Shown here piece by piece: positions 43,352 through 54,760 of a stretch of DNA of 64,000 bases (positions within the stretch are counted from its first letter, which is position 1; the number at the start of each line of letters is the position of its first letter). The position numbers and the translations under genes were made by a program. The DNA comes from Aureimonas sp. AU4 (lineage in GTDB: Bacteria > Pseudomonadota > Alphaproteobacteria > Rhizobiales > Rhizobiaceae): the NCBI RefSeq assembly GCF_001463765.1, contig NZ_BBWK01000001.1, positions 1-64,000 of the forward strand, in the 5' to 3' direction. Below the pieces are notes generated by a model, which worked only from the letters and a program-made list of their open reading frames with translations, did no database searches and was not told the DNA's origin.

Positions 43352-44800
43352 TTATCTTATCGAGCGAACGATCGAGATGTCGAGATCCCGGATCTTCTTG
43401 CGAAGGGTATTTCGGTTCACACCGAGGAGGTCGGCTGCCTTGACCTGGTTGCCGCGCGTTGCGGCAAGGGCCGCAGCGATCAGCGGATATTCTACCTCGC
43501 GCAGAATGCGACCGTGAAGACCCGGCGGTGGAAGTTCATTGCCGTAGGAGGTGAAGTAGTCGGCGAGGTAGCGTTCGACCGACGCGGACAGGTCGATCGG
43601 CTTGTTGCCGTCACCCTCGCTGCCGGTCGGGCGCGCGTGGTCGGCGGCGAGCTCATGCTCAACGAGCTCGGCTGTGATCTCGTCCTGTGGGTAGAGCGCA
43701 CACAGGCGTCTCACAAGGTTTTCCAGCTCGCGCACGTTGCCAGGCCATGAGTAGCGCCTCATGACATCCAGAGCACCGGACGTCAGCGTCTTGCGAGACA
43801 GGCCGTCCTTCTGCACGAGCGAGAAGAAATGATTGGTCAGGTCGCTCAGGTCCTCGATGCGCTCTCGCAACGGCGGAAGGCGTAGAGGGACGACGTTCAG
43901 ACGATAGAAGAGATCCTCGCGGAACAGCCCGCGCTGAATGAGCTGGCGCAGGTCCTTATTGGTCGCAGACACAATTCGAACGTCGGTCGCGATCGGGGTG
44001 CGCCCGCCGACGACCGTGTACTCGCCCTGCTGCAGAACGCGAAGCAAGCGGGTCTGCGCCTCCATCGGCATGTCGCCGATCTCGTCGAGGAAGAGCGTAC
44101 CACCCTCTGCCTGCTCGAAACGCCCACTCGTGCGGGTCTGCGCGCCGGTGAACGCACCCTTCTCATGACCGAAAAGTTCTGATTCGATCAGGTCGCGCGG
44201 AATGGCGGCCATGTTGATCGCGACGAACGGACCCTTCCGCCGGCGGCCGTAGTCGTGCAACGCTCTCGCGACGAGTTCCTTACCTGTTCCGGACTCTCCC
44301 GTGATCGTGACGGTCAGGTCGGTCTGCATCATGCGTGCCAGCGCGCGGTAGATATCCTGCATGGCAGGCGAGCGGCCGACTAGGGGGATCGCCTCGCCGC
44401 CGTCTTCCGCGCCACCTAGGCGAGCCTGCGCTTTTGGCTCCGCCAGTGCCCGCCTGACGATCGTAACCAGTTCCGCCAAATCGAAGGGCTTCGGAATATA
44501 GTCATAGGCCCCCTTCTCCGAGGCCTTGATCGCCGTCATGAACGTGTTCTGCGCGCTCATGACGATAACCGGCATGTCCGGTCGCGTGTTCTTGATCTTC
44601 GGCAACGTGTCGAAGACGTTGCCGTCCGGCATCAGAACATCGGTGATGGCAAGGTCACCGTCGCCTGAGCTGATCCATCGCCAAAGCGTTGCGATGTTCG
44701 ATGTCACGCGCACCTCGAAGCCAGCCCGCATGAGGGCCTGGCTGATCACGGTCCGGATCGCGGCGTCGTCGTCCGCAACGAGAATCTGCGAACTGGCCAT
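43352..44800 (-). CDS. ntrC: Nitrogen regulation response regulator NtrC
   Basis: The 482-residue sigma-54 activator has D54 in the receiver ([10 protein letters not shown]), Walker [20 protein letters not shown], an intact GAFTGA ([13 protein letters not shown]) and Fis-type [23 protein letters not shown]. With NtrB it turns on glnA, nif/amt-type genes at low nitrogen. Its ATG overlaps the ntrB stop (TGATG), so the two are coupled. Confidence 0.96.
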   Translation of the reverse strand: MASSQILVADDDAAIRTVISQALMRAGFEVRVTSNIATLWRWISSGDGDLAITDVLMPDGNVFDTLPKIKNTRPDMPVIVMSAQNTFMTAIKASEKGAYDYIPKPFDLAELVTIVRRALAEPKAQARLGGAEDGGEAIPLVGRSPAMQDIYRALARMMQTDLTVTITGESGTGKELVARALHDYGRRRKGPFVAINMAAIPRDLIESELFGHEKGAFTGAQTRTSGRFEQAEGGTLFLDEIGDMPMEAQTRLLRVLQQGEYTVVGGRTPIATDVRIVSATNKDLRQLIQRGLFREDLFYRLNVVPLRLPPLRERIEDLSDLTNHFFSLVQKDGLSRKTLTSGALDVMRRYSWPGNVRELENLVRRLCALYPQDEITAELVEHELAADHARPTGSEGDGNKPIDLSASVERYLADYFTSYGNELPPPGLHGRILREVEYPLIAAALAATRGNQVKAADLLGVNRNTLRKKIRDLDISIVRSIR

Positions 44801-45930
44801 CAGCGACTCCGTCGTCCAGAGGTGTTGGAAGCGTCCGAACGCTGTGGTTCGCTCCAGGCAGGCATGAGCACCCGGAACATGGTTTGGCCCGGGTGGGACT
44901 CGCATTCTATGACGCCGCCGTGGTCGCCGACGATCTTGGCGACCAGGGCAAGACCCAGACCCGTCCCGCTTGGCTTCGTCGTGACGAAGGGGTCGAAGAT
45001 GTGTTCGCGGATATCGTCCGGCACGCCGACGCCGTTGTCCTCGACAATGAATTCGAGGGGTAGCGTCACCCGGGACTTCGTACCGGGGACAGACAACCGC
45101 ACGCCGGGGCGAAAGGCCGTCGAGAGCCGGATCTCGCCGTCTTCCCGGTCTTTCAGCGCTTCGCTGGCATTCTTCAGCAGGTTGAGGAAGACCTGGACCA
45201 GTTGATCGCGGTTCGCGAAGACCGGCGGAAGTGACGGATCGTAAACTTCGTGAATGCGAATGCCACGTGCGAAGCCGCTCTTTGAGAGGGTCTTCACATG
45301 CTCGAGCACGGAGTGAATGTTGACCGCCGACCGCTCGATCGGCCGTTGGTCCGAAAAGACCTCCATTCGGTCGACGAGTTTGACGATGCGGTCGCTTTCC
45401 TCTTGGATGAGGCGCGTGAGGACACGGTCCTCGTCCGTCGCAGCGGTCTCGAGGAGCTGCGCCGCGCCCTTGATGCCCGACAACGGGTTGCGAATTTCAT
45501 GAGCCAGCATCACTGCGAGACCCGTGACCGTGCGCGCAGCCGAGCGATGCGTGAGCTGGCGGTCCATCTTGTCGGCGATTGAGCGCTGCTGAATCATGAT
45601 GACGACATGATCGGCTCGATCCGGCAACGCCGAGACGTAGACGTCGACCAACCGCTCGCCCCCGAGGCGCGGCGAGGAGATGTCGACGCGGTACTCACTG
45701 ATGCGGGATTGGTGATCCCGCACCTGTTCGATCAGACGGAAGATCGGGCTATCGGAAGGAATGAATTGCTGGAGGCTGCGTTTGGCGAGGCTGGCCGCGC
45801 TCGACGAGAAGAACTGCTCGGCATCCGAATTGACGAAGACGAAGCGATTTGCCCCGTCGCAGACGAGAACCGGATGAGGAAGCGCATTCAGGACTCCGGC
45901 TTCTTGTTGCGAGAGGAGCGTCTCGGGCAT
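44800..45930 (-). CDS. ntrB: Nitrogen regulation sensor kinase NtrB
   Basis: This 376-residue soluble kinase has a PAS domain ([20 protein letters not shown]), phospho-acceptor His144 in [15 protein letters not shown], and ATPase boxes [32 protein letters not shown]. It responds to PII protein and phosphorylates NtrC. ATG 45930 is placed 4 bases after the dusB stop, the standard nifR3-ntrB arrangement. Confidence 0.95.
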   Translation of the reverse strand: MPETLLSQQEAGVLNALPHPVLVCDGANRFVFVNSDAEQFFSSSAASLAKRSLQQFIPSDSPIFRLIEQVRDHQSRISEYRVDISSPRLGGERLVDVYVSALPDRADHVVIMIQQRSIADKMDRQLTHRSAARTVTGLAVMLAHEIRNPLSGIKGAAQLLETAATDEDRVLTRLIQEESDRIVKLVDRMEVFSDQRPIERSAVNIHSVLEHVKTLSKSGFARGIRIHEVYDPSLPPVFANRDQLVQVFLNLLKNASEALKDREDGEIRLSTAFRPGVRLSVPGTKSRVTLPLEFIVEDNGVGVPDDIREHIFDPFVTTKPSGTGLGLALVAKIVGDHGGVIECESHPGQTMFRVLMPAWSEPQRSDASNTSGRRSR

Positions 45931-45934
45931 GGCG

Positions 45935-47014
45935 TCAGGCTGCCTTCCGTTGGATGCGTGCAGACTCAAGCTCCGCTGCCGAGACACCAGCGAAGAGGCG
46001 GCGAAGGGAGGCGAAAACCTCGTCGGAGCTGCTCTGGCGCAAGAGCACTGCCGTCTCACTCGACAGCTCACCCACGAGCCTTGCAAGGCCCTCCAGATAC
46101 CAGCCGAGGTGTTTGCGGGCGTGGCGCACCCCGACCGAAGGCCCGTAATGCGTCAGCATGGCGTCGTAATGCTCTGTCGTGATGTCGGCCATATCGCGTT
46201 GCGCAAGGTCGACCATGCTCGCTCTTCCGGCAAGGAGCGCCGGTGCCCAAGGGCGACCGCACGCACCGCGGCCGACCATCAGGCCTTGGCAACCGCTTCT
46301 TGCCCGCATGAGCGGGACCTGATCCGGATCGGTGAGGTCACCGTTGGCTGTCACCGGCAAGCCTGTCGCTCGTGCGACGTCGGCGATTGCTGACCAATCG
46401 GCATGGCCTTCATAGAATTGGTCGCGCGTGCGTCCATGAACTGTCAGACGCACCGCACCCTCTTCCGAGGCGGCTTTTGCGATATCCGCTGCGTTGAGCT
46501 GCGATCGATCCCAACCGAGCCGCATCTTGACGGAAACAGGGACGGAGCCGGCGCCACGCTTCGTTGCGGCGACGATGCGCCGAGCAAGATCCAAGTCACG
46601 CATGAGCGCCGCGCCGGACGCACCGCCCACAACCTTCTTCGCGGGGCAGCCCATATTGATATCGATGTGGTCGGCGCCACCGCCTGCGAGGTGGCGCGCC
46701 GCCTCCTCCATCGCCTTCGGCTCGCGCCCTGCCAACTGCACGGCATGGACGCCATCGCCGGCTCGCTGCGAGCGAAGGAAGCTTTCGGCATCTCCGCGCA
46801 CCAACTCACCACTCGCGACCATCTCGCTGAAGACGATAGGCGTTCCGAAGGATCGGACCAGTCGCCGAAACGGAACATCTGTGATGCCCGAGAGGGGCGC
46901 CATAACGACGTCGAACGGGTCTCGCGCCGAACTCGCTGCTTGAATGCCCGCTGGACATACAGTTGCTCGAGATGGCGCAGGATTCGTCAGCATCCTTGTA
47001 CCATATCGAGGCAT
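45935..47014 (-). CDS. dusB: tRNA-dihydrouridine synthase B (NifR3)
   Basis: An FMN-binding TIM barrel of 359 residues, with [40 protein letters not shown] (catalytic Cys), [14 protein letters not shown] and [11 protein letters not shown]. It reduces uridines in the D-loop of tRNA. The family founder in this gene order is nifR3. Start at 47014 or ATG 46993. It heads the ntr operon on the minus strand and is divergent from ispDF. Confidence 0.95.
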   Translation of the reverse strand: MPRYGTRMLTNPAPSRATVCPAGIQAASSARDPFDVVMAPLSGITDVPFRRLVRSFGTPIVFSEMVASGELVRGDAESFLRSQRAGDGVHAVQLAGREPKAMEEAARHLAGGGADHIDINMGCPAKKVVGGASGAALMRDLDLARRIVAATKRGAGSVPVSVKMRLGWDRSQLNAADIAKAASEEGAVRLTVHGRTRDQFYEGHADWSAIADVARATGLPVTANGDLTDPDQVPLMRARSGCQGLMVGRGACGRPWAPALLAGRASMVDLAQRDMADITTEHYDAMLTHYGPSVGVRHARKHLGWYLEGLARLVGELSSETAVLLRQSSSDEVFASLRRLFAGVSAAELESARIQRKAA

Positions 47015-47142
47015 GCTTAAATCGCAAGCACGAAACGGGTGCAGTGCAACACCAGGGCGCTCATGTGCTATGGAGTCGGCTCATTGCGAAATCGCCGGCA
47101 ATATGATCTTCCGGCCCGTTCAGGTTTTTGGAAGGCTCACCC

Positions 47143-48312
47143 ATGAGAGTTGCGGCCATTCTCGTTGCGGCCGGGCGCGGCGAGCGCGCAGGACCGTCCG
47201 CGGATGGACCGAAGCAGTACCGAACAATCGGCGGACGGGCCGTGATCGCCCACACTTTAAACGCCTTCCGCGCCGCAGGCACAGTCACTCAGATCGTAGT
47301 CGTCGTTCATCCCGACGATATCGAACGCCTACGGACTGCAAGCGACACGGGCGACTGCCTGATCGTCCCGGGCGGCCCCACACGGCAAGCATCCGTTTTG
47401 GAAGGACTACTGGCGCTTCGCTCCCATGTGCCGGACATCGTGCTGATCCATGACGCCGTTCGACCCTTCGTCACGGCCGAACTGATCGATGAAGTCGTGA
47501 AGACAGTAGCGGAAAGCGGTGCCGCCCTCCCTGTGCTCCCCATCACGGATACGGTCAAATCAGTCGATCCCGTCGGGAAAGTCATCACCACGGTACCGCG
47601 GGCAGGCTTGTTTGGTGCTCAGACGCCGCAGGGCTTCCGCTTTCGTGAGATTCTCGCAGCTCACCACGCCGCGGCGGCCAGCGAGGACGTCGTGTTCACC
47701 GACGACACCTCGATCGCGGAATGGCACGGGATCCCGGTGCAGACCATTCTCGGCAGCGTCGACAATGTGAAGCTGACGACAGCACGTGATATCCAGATCG
47801 CCGACGAGCGACTGAAGGGATTCCTCACGATGGTGGATGTGCGAACCGGGAATGGATACGACGTTCACCAGCTCGTTGCGGGAGATGGCGTGACGCTCTG
47901 CGGGGTGCGTATTCCCCATGACCAGACGTTGCTCGGGCACTCCGATGCGGATGTCGGGCTACACGCGCTTACGGATGCGCTCCTGGCCACATGCGGCGGC
48001 GGCGACATCGGTCTTCACTTCCCTCCGAGCGATCCGCAGTGGAAAGGCGCGTCGTCGGATCGTTTCCTGCGGCATGCCGCAGAGATGGTCTCTGCGAAGG
48101 GCGGCCGCATCTGCAACGTCGATGTCACGCTGATCTGCGAGGCCCCGAAGATCGCACCCCATCGCGAGCGCATGACACGGGCCATCGGGAATGTGCTCGG
48201 TCTGGATGCCGACCGGGTTTCGGTGAAGGCCACGACCAACGAGACCATCGGTTTTGTCGGGCGCCGCGAGGGAATTGCGGCCATCGCGACGGCAAGCGTT
48301 GTCTATGCTTGA
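47143..48312 (+). CDS. ispDF: Bifunctional IspD-IspF (MEP pathway)
   Basis: This 389-residue fusion has two domains. IspD spans residues ~1-225 ([42 protein letters not shown]) and makes CDP-methylerythritol. IspF spans ~230-389 ([58 protein letters not shown]) and makes the cyclodiphosphate. Fusion is normal in alphaproteobacteria. ATG 47143 has GGAAGG 7 bases upstream. It overlaps cinA by 8 bases. Confidence 0.96.
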   Translation: MRVAAILVAAGRGERAGPSADGPKQYRTIGGRAVIAHTLNAFRAAGTVTQIVVVVHPDDIERLRTASDTGDCLIVPGGPTRQASVLEGLLALRSHVPDIVLIHDAVRPFVTAELIDEVVKTVAESGAALPVLPITDTVKSVDPVGKVITTVPRAGLFGAQTPQGFRFREILAAHHAAAASEDVVFTDDTSIAEWHGIPVQTILGSVDNVKLTTARDIQIADERLKGFLTMVDVRTGNGYDVHQLVAGDGVTLCGVRIPHDQTLLGHSDADVGLHALTDALLATCGGGDIGLHFPPSDPQWKGASSDRFLRHAAEMVSAKGGRICNVDVTLICEAPKIAPHRERMTRAIGNVLGLDADRVSVKATTNETIGFVGRREGIAAIATASVVYA

Positions 48313-48835
48313 CGCGGAAATCGAAGACACGGCTGCGCGCCTGATCACTCTGCTGTTGAAGAAAGGGCGGAAAGTCTCGACGGCGGAGTCTTGCACGGGC
48401 GGACTCCTCGCCGGCGCGATCACCTCCATTTCCGGGTCGTCCGCTGTCTTCGACCAAGGCTTCGTCACCTATTCGAACGCTGCCAAACATGAGCTTCTGG
48501 CGGTGCCGCAGAGGCTACTCGATACATTCGGCGCCGTTTCGAGTGAGGTTGCCGAGGCGATGGCAAGAGGCTTGCGCGCGAGGACGCAAGCCGACTACTC
48601 GATCTCCGTCACCGGCATCGCCGGTCCCGGCGGCGGCACGGGCGCGAAGCCTGTAGGTCTTGTTTATTTCGGCATCGCGACCGCGGCCAGCGTCGTTACA
48701 TTCGAGCAACGCTTCAAGACGCTCGATCGTGCGGGCATAAGGCGAGCGAGCGTCCTGTTCGCCCTGGCTGCCGTCACGCGCAGCGTCGAAGCCGACCGCT
48801 GCGGTCAGGCGCTTGACGGCGACGCACGGCCGTAG
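48305..48835 (+). CDS. CinA-family nicotinamide-nucleotide amidase (PncC)
   Basis: The 176-residue protein is the C-terminal CinA domain alone. Motifs: [54 protein letters not shown]. It deamidates NMN to nicotinate mononucleotide in NAD salvage. It overlaps ispDF by 8 bases, and its end overlaps the convergent ratA-like gene by 31 bases. Confidence 0.92.
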   Translation: MLDAEIEDTAARLITLLLKKGRKVSTAESCTGGLLAGAITSISGSSAVFDQGFVTYSNAAKHELLAVPQRLLDTFGAVSSEVAEAMARGLRARTQADYSISVTGIAGPGGGTGAKPVGLVYFGIATAASVVTFEQRFKTLDRAGIRRASVLFALAAVTRSVEADRCGQALDGDARP

Positions 48836-49269
48836 ACGACATCCGCCCGCTCTTCGAACGCATTGGCGAAGCGACGAAACGCGTAGTCGAACATCGAGCC
48901 CATCAAGAGTCCCAGGGCCCGACTCTTGAACTCGTAGTCGATGAAGAACCGCACCTCACATCCCGAACCCGCAGGCAGGAAGGTCCAACGGTTCTCGAGG
49001 TAGCGAAACGGCCCGTCGACATAGGAGACGTCGATCTGCCGTTCGTCGGGCCGCAGGAGAACCTGGGAGGTAAAAGTCTCTCGGACAAGTTTGTAGGCGA
49101 CCGTCATATCCGCGATGAGCAGCGTCTTGCCGTCCCGCTCACGGCGCGAGCGGACCACGAGGTTCTGACAAAGCGGCAGGAAGCGCGGGTAATGCTCGAT
49201 ATCGGCGACCAAATCGAACATCTGGTCGGGAGTATGGGAAACCGTGCGCGCGTTTTCGAATTTCGGCAT
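48805..49269 (-). CDS. RatA/Coq10-like SRPBCC protein
   Basis: A 154-residue START-like domain: VSHTPDQMFDLVADIEHYPR, FLPLCQNLVV, then RWTFLPAGSGCEVRFFIDYE and FRRFANAFEERA. Homologues are called RatA toxin or Coq10, the latter binding ubiquinone. In Hyphomicrobiales it always follows lipA, so a lipid/quinone role is more likely than toxin activity. It is 6 bases past lipA. Confidence 0.9.
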   Translation of the reverse strand: MPKFENARTVSHTPDQMFDLVADIEHYPRFLPLCQNLVVRSRRERDGKTLLIADMTVAYKLVRETFTSQVLLRPDERQIDVSYVDGPFRYLENRWTFLPAGSGCEVRFFIDYEFKSRALGLLMGSMFDYAFRRFANAFEERADVVYGRASPSSA

Positions 49270-49275
49270 CCAGCG

Positions 49276-50244
49276 TTAGGCCGCCTGACGCGCCACGCGG
49301 GCGGCCTTGAGACGGGCAAAATCATCACCCGCGTGGTGCGACGACCGCGTCAGCGGGCTTGAGGCCACAACCAGAAAACCCTTCGTGTACCCGACCGTTT
49401 CGTAAGACTTGAACTCCTCCGGCGTCACGTAACGCTTCACCTCATGGTGCTTGCGCGTCGGCTGAAGGTACTGACCGATCGTCATGAAGTCGACGTCGGC
49501 TGTCCGAAGGTCGTCCATGAGCTGAAGAACCTCGTTCCGCTCTTCGCCCAGACCGACCATGATGCCGGACTTGGTGAAGATCGTCGGGTCGAGTTCCTTC
49601 ACGCGCTGCAGCAACCGGATCGAGTGGAAGTATCGAGCACCTGGCCGCACCGTCAGGTAATTGGAGGGCACCGTTTCTAGGTTGTGGTTGAAGACGTCGG
49701 GACGTGCATCGACCACAGCCTCAAGCGCCCCCGGCTTGCGAAGGAAGTCCGGGGTGAGGATTTCAATGGTCGTAAGCGGGGCGGCAGCACGTATCGCACG
49801 GATGGTGTTGACGAAGTGTTGCGCGCCACCGTCGGCCAGATCATCCCGGTCCACCGAGGTGATGACGACGTGGCTCAGACCCATGCTCGCAACGGCACGT
49901 CCGACGCTGGCGGGCTCATCACGATCCAATGCGTGGGGCATTCCGGTGGCGACGTTGCAGAAAGCACAGGCTCTCGTGCAGATGCCGCCCATGATCATGA
50001 ACGTCGCGTGCTTCTTTTCCCAGCAGCCGCCTATGTTCGGACAGCCAGCCTCCTCACACACGGTAACGAGCTTATTCGATTGGACGATCTCGCGCGTCTC
50101 GAAATAGCCCTTCGAAACGGGGGCCTTGACGCGGATCCAGTCAGGCTTGGGGAGAACCGGCGTGTCCGGCCTGCGAGCTTTTTCCGGATGACGCGGCCGA
50201 GGCACGGCCTCGGCCGACGAGCGCTTATCGAGAATGGTGACCAT
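49276..50244 (-). CDS. lipA: Lipoyl synthase
   Basis: The 322-residue radical-SAM enzyme inserts sulfurs into octanoyl groups on PDH and OGDH. The auxiliary-cluster cysteines are in [13 protein letters not shown], and the SAM cluster in [10 protein letters not shown]. The C-terminal RSS motif appears as [10 protein letters not shown]. It is placed downstream of the pdh genes whose E2 and E1-beta lipoyl domains it modifies. Confidence 0.96.
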   Translation of the reverse strand: MVTILDKRSSAEAVPRPRHPEKARRPDTPVLPKPDWIRVKAPVSKGYFETREIVQSNKLVTVCEEAGCPNIGGCWEKKHATFMIMGGICTRACAFCNVATGMPHALDRDEPASVGRAVASMGLSHVVITSVDRDDLADGGAQHFVNTIRAIRAAAPLTTIEILTPDFLRKPGALEAVVDARPDVFNHNLETVPSNYLTVRPGARYFHSIRLLQRVKELDPTIFTKSGIMVGLGEERNEVLQLMDDLRTADVDFMTIGQYLQPTRKHHEVKRYVTPEEFKSYETVGYTKGFLVVASSPLTRSSHHAGDDFARLKAARVARQAA

Positions 50245-50286
50245 GACACTCTAACTAAGCAAGGCCACCAATGAACGCAACGCGAC

Positions 50287-50544
50287 TTATGCGCGACCGC
50301 GGATGGCACGCCACAGGAAGATGAGGATGCACGCGCCGATGATTGCGACGATGAACTGAACGTACCAGATCGGCGTCGTGTACACGCCGAGCAGATTCAG
50401 AATGAAGTTGAGGAACAGGGCGCCGACGATGCCCAGGATGATATTCGTCAGAAGGCCGATATTGGCCTTCATGATCTTTTCCGCGACCCACCCGGCAAGA
50501 CCGCCGAGAATGATCGACATAATGATACCCTGTCCGTCCATGCG
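50287..50544 (-). CDS. GlsB/YeaQ/YmgE-family small membrane protein
   Basis: An 85-residue, Gly-rich protein with three transmembrane stretches (MSIILGGLAGWVAEKIM, NIILGIVGALFLNFILNLLG, WYVQFIVAIIGACILIFLW). This is the transglycosylase-associated/YeaQ stress protein family, whose function is not settled. ATG 50544 follows CAGGAG by 6 bases. It lies between lpd and lipA, a conserved place in rhizobia. Confidence 0.88.
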   Translation of the reverse strand, partial: RMDGQGIIMSIILGGLAGWVAEKIMKANIGLLTNIILGIVGALFLNFILNLLGVYTTPIWYVQFIVAIIGACILIFLWRAIRGRA

Positions 50545-50661
50545 AAACTCCTGTTCGAGCTGCGGCAAAACTGCACGCCCAGAAGCGTAAATGGGTCGAA
50601 ATTCGGGCGGTCAAGAAGAGGTGACATCGGAAAGATGTGGTCACCACCCCCTGACGCGAAT

Positions 50662-52113
50662 TCACATGTGGATGACCTTGCCGTAGGCGTCGAGAACGCT
50701 CTCGTGCATCATTTCCGACAGGGTCGGATGCGGGAACACCGTGTGCATCAACTCTTCCTCGGTCGTCTCGAGACCCATGGCGATGACGAAGCCTTGGATG
50801 AGTTCGGTCACCTCGGCTCCAACCATATGCGCGCCCAGCAGCTCGCCGGTCTTGGCATCGAAGACGGTTTTGACCATGCCTTCGGGTTCACCAAGCGCGA
50901 TGGCCTTGCCGTTCCCGACGAAGCGGAAGCGTCCGACCTTCACCTCCCGACCGTTCTCCTTGGCACGCGCTTCGGTCAGGCCGACAGATGCGATCTGCGG
51001 TTGGCAGTACGTGCAGCCCGGGATCTGCGTGCGCTTCATCGGATGGGTTTCGAGGCCCTTGATGGCCTCGACGCAGATCGTCCCCTCGTGTTCCGCCTTG
51101 TGGGCCAGCATGGGCGCTCCAGCGACATCACCGATCGCGTAGATGCCGGGGATGTTGGTTCGACCCGCACCGTCGATCTTGATGATCCCGCGATCTATCG
51201 CGACGCCGAGACCCTCTAGATTCAACCCTTCGGTATTGCCCTGCACACCGACGGCGGAAATCAGACGCTCGGCCTGTAGGGTCTGGGTCTTGCCGTCCTG
51301 CTCGACGACGACCTCGACGCCGGGGCCGGACTTGGTCACCTTCGCGACCTTGGCGCCCGACAGGATCTTCATGCCCTGCTTCTCGAACTGCTTTCGGGCG
51401 ACAGCCGCGATCTCGGCATCCTCCACCGGCAGGATCTGGGGCAGCAGTTCGACGACCGTTACCTCAGCGCCCATCGATCGATAGAACGAGGCGAACTCGA
51501 TGCCGATTGCGCCCGAACCCATGACGATCAACGACTTCGGCATGGACGCCGGCTTCATCGCCTCGAAGTACGTCCAAATTCGATCGCCGTCCGGCTCCAT
51601 GCCCGGCAGAACGCGAGGGCGCGCGCCCGTCGCTATGATCACGTGCTTCGCCTGATAGGTTCCGTGCGGCAGAACGTTCTTTGGAATAGGGTTCTGCGGC
51701 TGAACCGCGGGCTTCGATGGCGCGCCTACCTGTATCTCGGCTGGCCCACCCTTTCCGGCCTTCGTGATCTTCGCTTCGCCCCAGATCACGTCGACCTTGT
51801 TCTTCTTCAGAAGCATAGCAACGCCGCCGTTAAGCTGCGCCGAGACACCGCGCGAGCGTTTGACGACGGCGTCGACGTCGAATCCGGGCTGCGCGATCTT
51901 CAGACCGTAGCTCTCGCCATGCTGCGCGTAGTGGTAGATCTCGGCCGAACGCAGAAGGGCCTTGGTCGGAATGCATCCCCAGTTCAGGCAGATCCCGCCA
52001 AGGTGTTCTCGTTCAACGACCGCGGTGCGGAAGCCCAGCTGCGCGGCGCGAATGGCCGCCACGTAGCCACCGGGGCCGCCGCCGATGATGAGGATGTCGT
52101 AGGAGTCAGCCAT
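50662..52113 (-). CDS. lpdA: Dihydrolipoyl dehydrogenase (E3)
   Basis: The 483-residue flavoenzyme reoxidises the lipoamide of PDH. FAD motif IGGGPGGYVAAIRAAQLGF, redox disulfide GGICLNWGCIPTKAL, NAD site VMGSGAIGIEFASFYRS, and C-terminal catalytic HTVFPHPTLSEMMHES are all present. A ~15-residue insertion near GAPSKPAVQPQNPIPKN is seen before the first NAD half, as in some alphaproteobacterial E3s. It is downstream of the SGNH gene. Confidence 0.96.
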   Translation of the reverse strand: MADSYDILIIGGGPGGYVAAIRAAQLGFRTAVVEREHLGGICLNWGCIPTKALLRSAEIYHYAQHGESYGLKIAQPGFDVDAVVKRSRGVSAQLNGGVAMLLKKNKVDVIWGEAKITKAGKGGPAEIQVGAPSKPAVQPQNPIPKNVLPHGTYQAKHVIIATGARPRVLPGMEPDGDRIWTYFEAMKPASMPKSLIVMGSGAIGIEFASFYRSMGAEVTVVELLPQILPVEDAEIAAVARKQFEKQGMKILSGAKVAKVTKSGPGVEVVVEQDGKTQTLQAERLISAVGVQGNTEGLNLEGLGVAIDRGIIKIDGAGRTNIPGIYAIGDVAGAPMLAHKAEHEGTICVEAIKGLETHPMKRTQIPGCTYCQPQIASVGLTEARAKENGREVKVGRFRFVGNGKAIALGEPEGMVKTVFDAKTGELLGAHMVGAEVTELIQGFVIAMGLETTEEELMHTVFPHPTLSEMMHESVLDAYGKVIHM

Positions 52114-52164
52114 CGATCAGCGTCCTGAAGGGTTGAGGTGAGAGGGCTGCGCCGGGCGCAGCGT

Positions 52165-52803
52165 TCATAGAAGCGCTTCGAGGGTCGCCGCGATGGAGAC
52201 ACCGAGCTTTCGGGTGTTCTCGGCATCCAGGTGGATTCCATCGGTGGGCGTGGCCATACAGACTTCCGAGGCGGCGACATGGATGCATCCGAGGCGACGG
52301 GCGAGCGCATCGTAAAGCGGCGCGAACTGCGAGGACTCAGCTTGAGCGAACCCGAACATCGCATCGAAGTCCTCGTCCTGGGTTTCCACGAGCGAGGGGG
52401 GCGATACGATGATGATCTCGGGGGCATCGAAGTCGAAACCGTAGGGAAAGCTGCGGGCGATCTCGACCAACCGCTCCATGCCCCATGCCGCCTCGCGTGC
52501 CCGACCACCGCCCGTGTGGCGCTTGAGGTCGTTCGACCCGAGCGCCAGAACGAGAATGTCGATCGGTGCGTGAGTCGCTAGGATCGTCGGAAGGACGCGG
52601 GCGCCGTTGCGATCGCCTGCCGAAAGATAATCGTCATAGGCCGTCGTCCGGCCGTTCAGGCCTTCCGCGATGACGCGCGCACGGGTCCCAAGTGTTTGCT
52701 GGACGACGCTCGGCCAACGGTCCTCGAACCGGTGACGTCCCTGCCCATCCGCATCGAACCCCCAGGTCAGCGAGTCGCCATAGCAAACGATCGTCGAAGT
52801 CAT
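52165..52803 (-). CDS. SGNH/GDSL hydrolase
   Basis: The 212-residue esterase-fold protein has catalytic blocks GDSLTWGFD (Ser), AEGLNGRTT, ALGSNDLKRH and DGIHLDAENT (Asp-His). Similar arylesterase-type proteins lie between pdhC and lpd in rhizobia, though the link with pyruvate dehydrogenase is unexplained. No signal peptide is visible, so it is probably cytoplasmic. Start is ATG 52803, 20 bases past pdhC. Confidence 0.88.
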   Translation of the reverse strand: MTSTIVCYGDSLTWGFDADGQGRHRFEDRWPSVVQQTLGTRARVIAEGLNGRTTAYDDYLSAGDRNGARVLPTILATHAPIDILVLALGSNDLKRHTGGGRAREAAWGMERLVEIARSFPYGFDFDAPEIIIVSPPSLVETQDEDFDAMFGFAQAESSQFAPLYDALARRLGCIHVAASEVCMATPTDGIHLDAENTRKLGVSIAATLEALL

Positions 52804-52823
52804 GACGTCCGCTTCCCTCAAGC

Positions 52824-54263
52824 TCAGACCAGCATGCTCATCGGGTTCTCGATGAAGCGGCGGAAAGCCGACAACAGTTCGGCCCCCAAGGCTCCGTCGA
52901 CGGCGCGGTGATCCGTCGACAGCGTCACCGTCATCACGTTGGCGACCGTTACCGCTCCGTTGCGGACGACCGCCCGTTCCTCGCCCGCACCAACCGCCAG
53001 GATCGTCGCGTGCGGCGGGTTGATCACGGCCGCGAAGTCGCGGATGCCGAACATGCCGAGATTGGACACAGCCGTCGTTCCGCCCTGGTACTCTTCGGGC
53101 TTCAGCTTGCGCGAGCGCGCCCGCTTGGCGAGATCCTTCATCTCGTTGGAAATGGCCGAAAGGGTCTTCTCGTCCGCCCGCCGGACGATCGGGGTGATCA
53201 AACCGCCTTCGATCGACACCGCGACACCGACATCGGCATGCTTGTGCTTCAGCATCGCCTGCTCGGTCCACGAGACATTCGCGTCCGGCACGGCTTGGAG
53301 AGCACAAGCCATGGCCTTGATGACCATGTCGTTGACCGAAAGCTTGTAGGCCGGCTTGTCGCCCACCTCGGTCCGAATGGTCGGAGCCGCCGCATTCAGT
53401 TGCTTGCGTAGCGCCAGCAGGGCGTCGAGCTCGCAGTCCAGGCTAAGATAGAAGTGCGGGACGGTTTGCTTGGACTCGACGAGACGCTTGGCGATCGTCT
53501 TGCGCATGCCGTCGTGCGGAATCTTCTCGTAGGAGCCTTCCGCAAAGAGCTTGAGAATTGCGTCGTCCGAGGCAGGCTTCGTCGGAGCAGAAGCGGCCTG
53601 AGCGGCGGGAGCGGTTGCAGGGTGCTGAGGCTCGGAAGGTTGCGCTGCCGGCTTGCCAGTGGCTGCGCCCATTGCGGCCGCCTCGACATCGGCCTTCACG
53701 ACACGGCCGCGCGGACCCGAACCCGAGACGGCGGAGAGATCGACGCCCTGCTCCTTCGCCAGGCGCCTCGCCAACGGGGACGCGATCGTGCGGCCTTCAG
53801 ACCTGGCTGTGCCGGAGGATGGCGCCAACTCACGCGAGCTCCCGCCGTCCGATGCCGTCTCGGAGGGACGCTGATAGGAACGCTGCGAAAGATCCTTCGC
53901 TTCCTCCTGTCCGACGACGACCGCGTTGTCGCCCGTCGCGCCGCCCTTCGGCTTCGCATCGCCCGCTGCATTCGTGGCGGTCGCCTCTTCGGCGCCGGAG
54001 GAAGCGGCGCTCGCATCCTCGCCATCAGGAGCGAGGATCGCGATGACGGCGTTGACCTTCACGCCCTCGGTTCCGGCCGGGACGACGATCTTGGCGACTG
54101 TGCCCTCGTCGACGGCTTCGACCTCCATGGTCGCCTTGTCGGTCTCGATCTCCGCGATCACGTCGCCGGAGGAGACCTTATCGCCCTCCTTGACCAGCCA
54201 CTTCGCCAGGTTCCCTTCCTCCATGGTCGGGGAAAGCGCCGGCATCGTCACGTTGATCGGCAT
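52824..54263 (-). CDS. pdhC: Pyruvate dehydrogenase E2 (dihydrolipoyl acetyltransferase)
   Basis: The 479-residue protein has one lipoyl domain with lipoyl-Lys43 ([12 protein letters not shown]), an Ala/Pro/Ser linker, the peripheral-subunit-binding domain ([20 protein letters not shown]) and the catalytic core ending [18 protein letters not shown] (His and Asp). It moves acetyl to CoA and forms the complex core. ATG 54263 has AGAGGA 9 bases upstream. Confidence 0.96.
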   Translation of the reverse strand: MPINVTMPALSPTMEEGNLAKWLVKEGDKVSSGDVIAEIETDKATMEVEAVDEGTVAKIVVPAGTEGVKVNAVIAILAPDGEDASAASSGAEEATATNAAGDAKPKGGATGDNAVVVGQEEAKDLSQRSYQRPSETASDGGSSRELAPSSGTARSEGRTIASPLARRLAKEQGVDLSAVSGSGPRGRVVKADVEAAAMGAATGKPAAQPSEPQHPATAPAAQAASAPTKPASDDAILKLFAEGSYEKIPHDGMRKTIAKRLVESKQTVPHFYLSLDCELDALLALRKQLNAAAPTIRTEVGDKPAYKLSVNDMVIKAMACALQAVPDANVSWTEQAMLKHKHADVGVAVSIEGGLITPIVRRADEKTLSAISNEMKDLAKRARSRKLKPEEYQGGTTAVSNLGMFGIRDFAAVINPPHATILAVGAGEERAVVRNGAVTVANVMTVTLSTDHRAVDGALGAELLSAFRRFIENPMSMLV

Positions 54264-54277
54264 GGTGGACGGTCCTC

Positions 54278-54760
54278 TCACTCGCCCTTCGCGTGGGCAT
54301 CGGTGTCTTCGGCATGCGCGGCCCAGTTGCTCAGGTGGCGCGTCCAGTCGTCGTGATGGCTTTGCATGTAGGCGAGGCGATCCCTTTCGGGAGCCGCCAT
54401 CCAGCCCTGATGTTCGATGGTGACAAGCGACCCATCGCCCTCCGACTCGATCCAGATCGACACGATCGTATCGAATCCCCAGTCGTCGTCCGCCCAGACC
54501 ATCACAAGGCCATTCGGTGGATGGAAGGACGTCACCTGTGCCCGCACGGTCCGCCCGCGCCCCTCGGGATCAACCCAGGGGGCAACGAATTGGCCATCGG
54601 CCTTCGCGTCGAAGTCCACATGCGTCCGCCACCATTTGCGGAAGCAGTCGGGGTCCGTCAAGCACGTCCAAGTTCGCTTCGGCGTTGCCGAAACATGCCT
54701 GACGATGCGGAGCGTCCCCTCGCCGCCCTCGACGGGCGGCGAGACTTCGAGCTCGTCCAT
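54278..54760 (-). CDS. SRPBCC (AHSA1-like) protein in the pdh operon
   Basis: This 160-residue START/AHSA1-like protein reads [61 protein letters not shown]. Such folds bind hydrophobic ligands or chaperones; no specific role is known. It overlaps the pdhB stop (TGATG) and lies 14 bases before pdhC, so it is co-transcribed between E1-beta and E2. That insertion is not part of the usual operon. Confidence 0.82.
   Translation of the reverse strand: MDELEVSPPVEGGEGTLRIVRHVSATPKRTWTCLTDPDCFRKWWRTHVDFDAKADGQFVAPWVDPEGRGRTVRAQVTSFHPPNGLVMVWADDDWGFDTIVSIWIESEGDGSLVTIEHQGWMAAPERDRLAYMQSHHDDWTRHLSNWAAHAEDTDAHAKGE

Noticed and set aside
48805-49269. Active RatA toxin of a toxin-antitoxin pair
   Set aside because: No RatB-like antitoxin gene beside it, and the gene order with lipA matches the conserved Coq10-like housekeeping protein.
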